From the NCBI GenBank assembly GCA_900313125.1, contig OMPZ01000278.1:1-13484 (forward strand): a stretch of DNA of 13,484 nt, given 5' to 3'. The notes under the pieces were generated by a model, which did no database searches, was not told the DNA's origin, and worked only from the letters and a program-made list of their open reading frames with translations. This DNA is from an uncultured Eubacteriales bacterium (GTDB taxonomy: Bacteria > Bacillota > Clostridia > Oscillospirales > Acutalibacteraceae). Shown here one piece after another: positions 7,009 through 13,402 of this stretch (positions are counted from its first letter, which is position 1; the number at the start of each line of letters is the position of its first letter). The translations under genes and the position numbers were made by a program.

Positions 7009-7842
7009 TTGCATAAAACTTCACGGATAAAACAGACATTCGTATATATCAAAAAGAATTTTCGTCTGTTCATGAATCAGAAGGACTGGAAGTTTATCAT
7101 AATAGCAGCGGTGATCTCCCTGCTCGTCTGCGGCGTTGTCGGAGAGAAAATGTTTGAGACGTACGAGTCCACAAAATCGGGCTTCTTCGCGATAATCTCC
7201 GCGGCGATCTGGATCGGTATCTTCAATTCGATACAGGGCGTCTGCAAGGAGCACGACACGATAACGAGCGAGTACCGTTCGGGTCTGCACATCTCGTCTT
7301 ATGTTATGTCTCACGTCCTCTTTGACTTTGCTGTTTGCTTTATCCAGACTGCTATCCTCATGGCGATCTGCTGCCTGTTCATCGATTTCCCTTCCGAAGG
7401 TATAATCGTTGAAGGCGCGGTAGTCGAATATTTCCTAACTCTGTTTCTAATTATATGGGGCTCGGACATAATGGGAATTATGATCTCGTCCGTGTCGCCC
7501 AATCCAAATACGGCAATGACAGCCATGCCGTTTGTGCTTATTCTTCAGCTCGTAATGAGCGGAGTGCTTTTTGAGCTTAACGGCTGGGCTGAAAAAATAG
7601 CATACGTTACCTACAGTAAATGGGGTATGTCGGCGCTCGGAAGCATCGGCGATCTCAACAGCGAGGATCTTCCGCTGAAGCTCAGCGCGGTTTTCCCGAA
7701 TGTTGTCCGTCTCGAGACCGAAGCCGCATACGAAGCGACCTCCGAGAATCTTCTGAAGGCGTGGGGATGTATCCTCATCATAGCCGTTTGCTGCACGATA
7801 ATTTCAATTGTCAGCCTGAAGATCCGCAACCGCGATTCGTAA
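7009..7842 (+). CDS. ABC-2 type (ABCG-like) transporter permease
   Basis: A 277-residue integral membrane protein with about six transmembrane helices (roughly 29-45, 59-79, 98-120, 130-155, 165-187 and 250-272). An amphipathic, basic N-terminal segment before helix 1 is typical of ABCG-fold permeases. After helix 2 the stretch CKEHDTITSEYRSGLHISSY resembles the conserved segment of the ABC2_membrane (ABCG) family that contacts the ATPase. It is the natural partner of the FHA-ABC protein, whose gene ends 2 bases before this start; a homodimer of each would make a full transporter. ABCG-type systems mostly export lipids, glycoconjugates or drugs, but no substrate can be read from the sequence. 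Starts with TTG (7009); TTG 7003, overlapping the previous stop, is the alternative. Confidence 0.83.
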   Translation: MHKTSRIKQTFVYIKKNFRLFMNQKDWKFIIIAAVISLLVCGVVGEKMFETYESTKSGFFAIISAAIWIGIFNSIQGVCKEHDTITSEYRSGLHISSYVMSHVLFDFAVCFIQTAILMAICCLFIDFPSEGIIVEGAVVEYFLTLFLIIWGSDIMGIMISSVSPNPNTAMTAMPFVLILQLVMSGVLFELNGWAEKIAYVTYSKWGMSALGSIGDLNSEDLPLKLSAVFPNVVRLETEAAYEATSENLLKAWGCILIIAVCCTIISIVSLKIRNRDS

Positions 7843-7854
7843 GGGAGGTTTAAC

Positions 7855-8715
7855 ATGGACAATCTTGAAAACTACTTGAAGAAAAAGACCGACTCTGACG
7901 AAAAGCCGGAAACTGAAAAGAAAGAAGATCCGCAGCAGCGCATAATAAAGGTCTCTGTCTCAACGAGCGTCGGCTGTGTGCGCGAGCGCAATGAGGATAA
8001 CTTCTACGCCGACGAGTTCGGTATGCGCCTTGAAGAGGAGGACGCCTTCACCGGTCAGCTCGACATGAGCTGCCGCCGCATTTTTGCGGTGTGCGACGGT
8101 ATGGGCGGCGAGGATTTCGGCGACGACGCGTCTGAGATCAGCGCGGGTGTTATCGAGTTCTATAAGGGCAAGCTGCGCGCAGCGGAGCCGGACGATCTGC
8201 ACGGCGTTGTGAACGAATACGCAATAAAGGCGAACAACGAGATCTGGGAGATGGTTCGCCGTCAGCAGGGCTATCAGAGCGGCTCTACGCTTGCGATGGC
8301 TATCATTGACAAGGATCAGGTCAACATCTTCAACATCGGCGACAGCAGAGTTTATTTCTACAAAGAAAAAAAGCTGACTCAGATCACCGAAGACCAGACG
8401 CTTGCCATGAAAAAATTCAAGGAAAACATCTACACGGAGGAGCAGGCGAAAAACAGCCCCGACTGCCACAGGATAACGAATTTCCTCGGCATCGACGAGC
8501 GCGGCTACGGGCCGCAGGCCGTCCATACGGGCACCTTCCCGACCGAGACTATGATGATATTGATCTGCAGCGACGGTCTGACCGATATGTGCTGCGACGA
8601 AGAGATCGCCGAGATACTTTCGGAGAAAAATGATAATCACGCGGATTCGCTCGTTGACCGCGCCATTGAAAACGGCGGAGTTGACAATGTGACCTGTGTT
8701 GTCATCAGCTTTTGA
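7855..8715 (+). CDS. Second PP2C Ser/Thr protein phosphatase
   Basis: A 286-residue soluble phosphatase. A charged, probably disordered N-terminus (about 1-30, Lys/Glu/Asp-rich) precedes the PP2C domain: TSVGCVRERNEDNFY, FAVCDGMGGEDFGDDAS, SGSTLAMAI, IFNIGDSRVY, TEDQTLAMKKF, ITNFLG, LICSDGLTDM and the terminal GGVDNVTCVV. The metal-binding aspartates are all kept. It differs clearly from the PrpC at the left of the window: longer N-terminus, an insertion before the first Asp motif and different loop sequences, so it is not a recent duplicate. A good ribosome binding site (GGGAGG, 6 bases before ATG) lies in the 12-base gap after the permease. Its stop overlaps a TTG that could start the kinase frame. 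It most likely reverses phosphorylation by the downstream kinase on the transporter ATPase. Confidence 0.92.
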   Translation: MDNLENYLKKKTDSDEKPETEKKEDPQQRIIKVSVSTSVGCVRERNEDNFYADEFGMRLEEEDAFTGQLDMSCRRIFAVCDGMGGEDFGDDASEISAGVIEFYKGKLRAAEPDDLHGVVNEYAIKANNEIWEMVRRQQGYQSGSTLAMAIIDKDQVNIFNIGDSRVYFYKEKKLTQITEDQTLAMKKFKENIYTEEQAKNSPDCHRITNFLGIDERGYGPQAVHTGTFPTETMMILICSDGLTDMCCDEEIAEILSEKNDNHADSLVDRAIENGGVDNVTCVVISF

Positions 8716-8732
8716 GTCGGAGCCGTGAGATC

Positions 8733-11018
8733 ATGAAATTAAATGATACAATAGAGATAATTTTACAGCAGATACAGCAGCCGCTGTGGGAGCATTGGTA
8801 CATCAAGGAAAAGCTCGGCAGCGGCGCGTACAGTTGCGTCTATAAGGTGGAAGCCAAGCGCACGGCAAGGCGTACCGACGTTGCCGCGCTGAAGATCCAG
8901 CCCATCACGTCGCAGGGGCGCGTGTTTGTAAACGACAGCGACAAACGCTCGTACATAGAGCGTCTAAAGGCGCGCACAGACAGCGAAGCAGAGATAATGC
9001 TCGACCTGCGCCGCTTTCCGAATATAGTTTTCTACGAGGACGAGGACGTGCGCGAGCTCATCATCGACGGGCAGTTCGAGGGCTACTATTCGCTGCTCAG
9101 AATGGAGCTGCTTACGTCCGTCGTTGAGCTTATACATAAGAGAAGATTCGACTTTTCACAGAAAAATCTGATAAAGCTCGCTTCCGATATAGGCAAGGGC
9201 ATTGCCGGAGCGCATTCTATCGGCGTAATCCACCGCGACATCAAGCCGGACAATTTCTTTGTTGACGATTACGGAACGTATAAGATAGGCGATTTCAACG
9301 TCGCGAAAATGTCCGATTCCGCGCGTACTATGGCAGGTACTCCCGGATATATCGCGCCGGAGGTCTACAGAGCAAAATCCGATATCGACGCCGTTTATAC
9401 GGCTCAGGCTGATATTTATTCGTTCGGTATCTGCCTTTATCGCTTCATGAACGATATGCTTTTCCCGTTCGAGGATATGAGCGATACCGACACGGCGCAC
9501 AGCCGCAGGTATAAGGGCGAGAAGTTCCCTCCTCCGCGAAATGCCGACGCGCGCTTCGCCGAGGTGATAATGAAGGCGTGTGAGTTCTCCGCCGAAAACA
9601 GATACGCAAGCATCGAGGATATGCTGTACGACCTTGAACAGCTCGTAAGAACGGCGGCGCCGGGGAAATCGCGGCGCGAACGCTCCAACGATCCCGAAAT
9701 GACGATACTCGCCGAGGAGCCGCTCCACGATGTCCAGCCGACGCCCTCCGAATTGGAAAAGGCAGACGCTGACGGCGGTTTCATAACTCTCGGCAGCTAC
9801 CCCGAAGCGGCGGGCGGCGGGAGAAAGCCGCTGCGCTGGCGCGTTCTGAACGTTGAAAACGGCAGCGCGCTTCTCGTGACTGAAAATGTCATCGACGCGA
9901 TGAACTTCTCAAACGAACAGCGTTCTCTTGTGTGGCTGTCCTCGGACATACGCCGATTTTTGAACGGCGAGTTCTTCCAGGACACCTTCTCCGAAATCGA
10001 AAAGAAAAATATCCTCGATTCCGAGCTGATGAATTACAAAAACGTAGTTTTCAGAACGAACAGCGGCGATAAAACGACCGATAAGGTATTTCTGCTCAGC
10101 GTTGAGGAGTGCGAACGCTTTTTCACAAATGACAGCGACCGCTGTGCCAAGGCGACCGACCTTGCCCGCGCAAAGGGCGTTTTCACAAGCAGCGACGGCA
10201 GCGCGTGGTGGTGGCTGCGCACGAGCGGCAGCAATGAGCAGTACGCCGCAGATGTAGATTACGGCGGAGATGTTGACAGCTACGGCAGCGACCGTCTTGC
10301 GTCTGTTGAGGGTGTTCGTCCGGCACTGCGCTTGTCGCTATCGTTCCTTAAAAGAGACGCCGCCGAGACTATCTCGGCTATGATCTCCGATTCGGTGTCT
10401 GTCCGCGAGGGCTCCATACTTGAGAGCGTTTCGGTAGGCGATACGGTGCGTTTCGGAGAGTACTACATCGACTCAAAATTCAAAAAGCAGCCGCTTCCAT
10501 GGCAGGTGCTTGACATAAAGGACGGACTTGCTCTTGTAATAACGAAGGACTGCATAGACGCGCGCAGCTTCGACCCGCGCAGCATGGCGCTCACATGGCG
10601 TCAAAGCGAGCTTCGCAGGTGGCTCAACGGCGAATTTGCCGACAAAGCGTTCGGCAGCAGAACAAGCAGCATCGCCGAAGTCAAGCTTTCGCCCGATACA
10701 AACAGCGTTTTCGGCACGTCCGGCGGCATCGAATCGAAAGACAAGGTGTTCCTTCTCAGCCTTGAGGAAGCTCAGCGATACTTCCCGGGCAATTCCTCAA
10801 GAACGGCAAAGCCCGCTACGGCAGCCGCTGATAAAGGTCTGTTTATCGGCGACAACGGCGCTGTGTGGTGGTGGCTGCGTTCTCCCGGCAAGGATCAGAA
10901 ATATGCCGCAAACGTCGATTATGGCGGAGACATTGATTTTTACGGCAGCGACGCTCAGGCGGTAAACGGCGTTCGTCCGGCGCTGTGGGTAGATATCAAC
11001 GCGCTGAGAAAAATGTAA
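8733..11018 (+). CDS. Soluble Ser/Thr protein kinase with DFN motif and two tandem DUF6273-like domains
   Basis: A 761-residue protein without membrane helices. The kinase domain (about 22-290) has GSGAYSCVY (29-37), Lys54, HRDIKPDN with catalytic Asp169, then DFN (187-189) in place of DFG, and TPGYIAPE (203-210). Since Asp187, which binds magnesium, is kept, activity is likely. A linker (about 290-345) is rich in Pro, Glu and Thr. Two related domains follow, about 350-545 and 569-759. They share LGSYP or FGEYY, LRWRVLNV or LPWQVLDI, RRFLNGEF or RRWLNGEF, DKVFLLS, WWWLR, YAA.VDYGGD and GVRPAL, the pattern of DUF6273 domains, function unknown. The ATG at 8733 with GGAG 10 bases upstream is preferred; TTG 8712, overlapping the phosphatase stop, would add 7 residues. 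Last gene of the operon, probable kinase for the FHA-ABC protein. Confidence 0.9.
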   Translation: MKLNDTIEIILQQIQQPLWEHWYIKEKLGSGAYSCVYKVEAKRTARRTDVAALKIQPITSQGRVFVNDSDKRSYIERLKARTDSEAEIMLDLRRFPNIVFYEDEDVRELIIDGQFEGYYSLLRMELLTSVVELIHKRRFDFSQKNLIKLASDIGKGIAGAHSIGVIHRDIKPDNFFVDDYGTYKIGDFNVAKMSDSARTMAGTPGYIAPEVYRAKSDIDAVYTAQADIYSFGICLYRFMNDMLFPFEDMSDTDTAHSRRYKGEKFPPPRNADARFAEVIMKACEFSAENRYASIEDMLYDLEQLVRTAAPGKSRRERSNDPEMTILAEEPLHDVQPTPSELEKADADGGFITLGSYPEAAGGGRKPLRWRVLNVENGSALLVTENVIDAMNFSNEQRSLVWLSSDIRRFLNGEFFQDTFSEIEKKNILDSELMNYKNVVFRTNSGDKTTDKVFLLSVEECERFFTNDSDRCAKATDLARAKGVFTSSDGSAWWWLRTSGSNEQYAADVDYGGDVDSYGSDRLASVEGVRPALRLSLSFLKRDAAETISAMISDSVSVREGSILESVSVGDTVRFGEYYIDSKFKKQPLPWQVLDIKDGLALVITKDCIDARSFDPRSMALTWRQSELRRWLNGEFADKAFGSRTSSIAEVKLSPDTNSVFGTSGGIESKDKVFLLSLEEAQRYFPGNSSRTAKPATAAADKGLFIGDNGAVWWWLRSPGKDQKYAANVDYGGDIDFYGSDAQAVNGVRPALWVDINALRKM
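9780..11009 (+). repeat. Tandem duplication of a DUF6273-like domain inside the kinase gene
   Basis: Copies lie at about 9780-10365 and 10437-11009. They are diverged but alignable along their whole length; the best nucleotide match is around TGGTGGTGGCTGCG (10205-10218 and 10865-10878) and the following 70 or so bases that encode YAA.VDYGGD..YGSD. The divergence points to an old duplication, not a recent one. Confidence 0.8.
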
Positions 11019-11028
11019 AGCTATATAT

Positions 11029-11055
11029 ACCCCGTGTTCGCTAAGAACACGGGGT
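11029..11055. terminator. Strong 11-bp hairpin after the kinase gene, probable operon end but lacking a U-tract
   Basis: ACCCCGTGTTC (11029-11039) pairs perfectly with GAACACGGGGT (11045-11055) around a GCTAA loop, 10 bases after the kinase stop. On the + strand it is followed by an A-run (11056-11063), not a T-run, and preceded by CTATATAT. On the - strand the T-run lies before the stem, so neither direction is a canonical intrinsic terminator. It may still stop transcription or protect the 3' end of the mRNA. Confidence 0.5.
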
Positions 11056-11057
11056 AA

Positions 11058-11165
11058 AAAAAATACGAACGCGCATGGAGCAAAAGAATAGAAGAGCTTG
11101 CCGAAATGCTGCGAAAGCGTCTGTATAATCATTATAAAACACATTATCAAAATGATAGTTTATAA
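11058..11165 (+). pseudogene. Possible remnant of a coding sequence (35 codons, no start)
   Basis: Between an in-frame stop at 11055 and the TAA at 11163-11165 the frame reads YERAWSKRIEELAEMLRK (from 11064) and continues to YNHYKTHYQNDSL. The composition and amphipathic helix pattern look like protein rather than random AT-rich sequence. There is no start codon at its beginning; the only ATG is at 11106 and would give 19 residues without a ribosome binding site. It could be the 3' stump of a lost gene. I do not recognise a family. Confidence 0.3.
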
Positions 11166-11425
11166 AAATTCAGTAAAATTGCACAATAGAAGTAGGGCTC
11201 TTTTTGGCACCGTTCGCGTGAGAATTTCCCGTTAGCTGTTGAATCGGCACTCAAAATATGGTATGATTATAATCGGAGAATGTGGGCGTTTATGTGCGCT
11301 TAAACTCTGAACGCTGACGATCAATTTCTTAAAAAACGAATCCCCCGGGTAGCGTACCGTTTTATCCCGCCACCGCTTTTAATGCGGCTTTCGGCATAGA
11401 AAGGACGCCGTTAAGGAGAGATCTT
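11166..11425. other. Non-coding region and leader of the EAL protein gene
   Basis: No gene is visible on either strand. The left part (11166-11238) shows nothing clear. After the promoter the leader (about 11280-11425) can form modest stems: GCGTT (11286-11290) with AACGC (11310-11314), GGTA-gcg-TACC (11348-11358), and CCGC with GCGG around 11371-11386. It shares TAGCGTACCG (11350-11359) with the leader of the transporter operon (5410-5419). Confidence 0.45.
11239..11267 (+). promoter_or_regulatory. Probable sigma-A promoter of the EAL protein gene
   Basis: TTGAAT (11239-11244), a 17-base spacer and TATGAT (11262-11267) make a good housekeeping promoter; a TATAAT also follows at 11268-11273 but has no matching -35. 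Transcription from here would give a leader of about 150 bases, long enough for control elements. Confidence 0.6.
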
Positions 11426-13402
11426 ATGAGTATGATAAATTTTGAGCCTGCTGCATTGGTGCTCACTATCTTTTGTCTTATATACAGCCTGATAACAAAA
11501 AGAAAACAATATACCTTTTCTTTTGAAAGCTTTAAGAGCATAATGCTCAACAGGCATTTTGTTTTTATAACCCTGCTGATCTCCGTTATTCTGTCTGCGG
11601 CGACCTCGGTGTTTAGTGTATATCTGCAATCTATCGCCACGGCGGAGCTGGTGTTCTGGCAGTACTTTTTTCATGAGATATATTATATCTTTCATGATGC
11701 GCTCTCAACGGCGTTTGCGCTTTACATAATGAATGTGACCAGCGCCAGCGCGGGACGCGGCAGACGTTTTTTCTTGATATTCCTTATTCCGTTCTTCGTG
11801 AGCGAAATTTTGGTGTTTATAAACATTTTTTCGCATATTGTATTTTACATGGACGATGAGTTCGTTTATCATCGCGGACCTGTCCTGCCTGTTCTTTATG
11901 TTATCGGGCTGTTATATCTTATACTTGCGTTTGTTTATTTCTTCCGCTACAAAAAAGCGATCTCTCACGCCGACAGCCGGGCGATAGGCATACTAATGCT
12001 GCTTTCCGCCGCGGGCGTGATAATACAGGCTTTGCGCTCCGAAATAGCGGTGGAGCTTTTTGCCGAGTCGCTGACTCTCCTCGGCATGATGATAATGCTT
12101 GAAGAGAGGGGCGGTTATACCGACGCTGTTACCGGCGCTTTAAACAGAGAAGCGCTGATAAGCACAACTCGCCGTCTTATCGGAACTAACCAGAGCTTCA
12201 ATATCGTTTTAGTCAAGCTCACTAACATGGATCTTTTTACAAGGCTTTTTGACGGCAGAGAGATGGATAACCTGATGATGGACGTAGCGGCATGGCTGAC
12301 TTCTATCTCCTCCGAAGAAACCTTATACTCCTACCGCAGCGAAAACTTTGCGATAATCTATCAGCGCGATCCCGAAAACAGATCGACTGAAGCAGCCGAC
12401 ACCATACTCGAACGCTTTGGCAAGGAGTGGAAGAGCGGTGAAGCGACGCTCAAGCTTGATGTCGCTGTCAGCATCGTTCGAATACCGATAGATATTTCGA
12501 CAACGGAAGACCTGATAGAAATGCTCACCCTGGGAGACTATAAAAAAGGCTCCGGCTCAAGGCTCGTTCCGTATGACGAGATATTGGCAAGCCGCCACGA
12601 CAGGGAGATCGAGCAGGCGCTGCGCGACGCGGTAGATAACAAAAAGCTGCGTGTTTGGTATCAGCCGATATGGTCGGTAGAAAAGCAACGGACGATAGCG
12701 GCGGAAGCGCTTTTGCGTATCGACAGCGAAATGCTGCGTCAGATCTCGCCGGAGGTATACATACCGATAGCCGAACAGACCGGTATTATTCGTGACATAG
12801 GGCTGTTTGTTTTTGAAGACGTTTGCCGCCTGCTTCAGAGCGGTCATTTACAGAAGTTGGGACTTTCATATATTGAACTTAACCTTTCCGTTTACCAGTT
12901 TATGTATGATGATCTTGTAGAGCTCTTTGAGAATATCAGAAAAAAATACAGTATACCTGTTGAAAGTCTTAACCTTGAGATAACCGAGTCGGCTTCGACA
13001 AGCGACGCTCCGATCGTTGAGCAGACCATGAAGGCGCTGCGTGATCTGGGCTATACCTTCTCGCTCGATGACTTCGGCACAGGTTATTCCAACTTGAAAG
13101 AGCTCATCAGCAGCACCTACACAAATGTAAAGATCGACAAGTCTCTGCTTTGGAAAGCAGATCACAACGATAACATATCGAGCTTGCTGGAGGGTCTTAT
13201 CCGCTTGATCCGCAGTCTCGACTACAATGTTGTACAGGAGGGTGTTGAGACTGTCTCGCAGCTCGAACGCACAGCAGCTTCGGGCGGCAATTTGATACAG
13301 GGTTACTATTTCAGTCGCCCTCTTCCCGAAAATGATTTTGTGTCTTATCTCGAAAACGAAGCCAAGAAAGCTTTTGAAGCGAAAAAAGCTGTTGAAGCTT
13401 AA
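11426..13402 (+). CDS. Membrane c-di-GMP phosphodiesterase: 7TM, degenerate GGDEF, EAL
   Basis: A 658-residue protein. The N-terminal third (about 8-225) has about seven hydrophobic helices and looks like a 7TM sensor module; its ligand is unknown. A GGDEF-like domain (about 230-380) begins with TDAVTGALNREAL, but the active-site motif is RSENF (304-308) instead of GGDEF, so it cannot be an active cyclase and is probably regulatory. The EAL domain (about 395-640) has EALLR (Glu427), Asn486 in ELNLS, Glu518 in LEITE, LDDFGTGYSN (Asp548, Asp549), KIDKS (Lys569), QEGVET (Glu605) and QGYYFSRPL, all the metal and catalytic positions. It should therefore hydrolyse c-di-GMP to pGpG at the membrane. 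The short Lys/Ala/Glu C-terminus (EAKKAFEAKKAVEA) is a small internal repeat. ATG 11426 has AAGGAGAG 5 bases upstream; ATG 11432 is an alternative. It stands alone behind its own promoter. Confidence 0.9.
   Translation: MSMINFEPAALVLTIFCLIYSLITKRKQYTFSFESFKSIMLNRHFVFITLLISVILSAATSVFSVYLQSIATAELVFWQYFFHEIYYIFHDALSTAFALYIMNVTSASAGRGRRFFLIFLIPFFVSEILVFINIFSHIVFYMDDEFVYHRGPVLPVLYVIGLLYLILAFVYFFRYKKAISHADSRAIGILMLLSAAGVIIQALRSEIAVELFAESLTLLGMMIMLEERGGYTDAVTGALNREALISTTRRLIGTNQSFNIVLVKLTNMDLFTRLFDGREMDNLMMDVAAWLTSISSEETLYSYRSENFAIIYQRDPENRSTEAADTILERFGKEWKSGEATLKLDVAVSIVRIPIDISTTEDLIEMLTLGDYKKGSGSRLVPYDEILASRHDREIEQALRDAVDNKKLRVWYQPIWSVEKQRTIAAEALLRIDSEMLRQISPEVYIPIAEQTGIIRDIGLFVFEDVCRLLQSGHLQKLGLSYIELNLSVYQFMYDDLVELFENIRKKYSIPVESLNLEITESASTSDAPIVEQTMKALRDLGYTFSLDDFGTGYSNLKELISSTYTNVKIDKSLLWKADHNDNISSLLEGLIRLIRSLDYNVVQEGVETVSQLERTAASGGNLIQGYYFSRPLPENDFVSYLENEAKKAFEAKKAVEA

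Noticed and set aside
7960..8640. 226-codon open frame on the - strand inside the second PP2C gene
   Set aside because: Antisense shadow of a gene with all PP2C motifs; composition is a by-product of its codon usage.
9780..11009. Diversity-generating retroelement target (WWWLR...RPAL endings resemble C-type-lectin variable proteins)
   Set aside because: No reverse transcriptase or template repeat is visible, and the two copies differ by ordinary substitutions with no sign of adenine-specific changes.
5450..11018. Type VI secretion or tellurite-resistance (TerY-type) phospho-signalling cluster
   Set aside because: Kinase, PP2C and FHA occur in those clusters too, but no secretion structural gene, vWA protein or Ter protein is present; the output here is an ABC transporter.
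11274..11425. c-di-GMP riboswitch in the leader of the EAL gene (GGTAGCG...TACC resembles the 3' part of the GEMM/c-di-GMP-I motif)
   Set aside because: The other conserved blocks of c-di-GMP-I (the CACGCA-AGGGCAAACC and GACGCAAAGC segments) are absent, and I could not fit the c-di-GMP-II pattern either.
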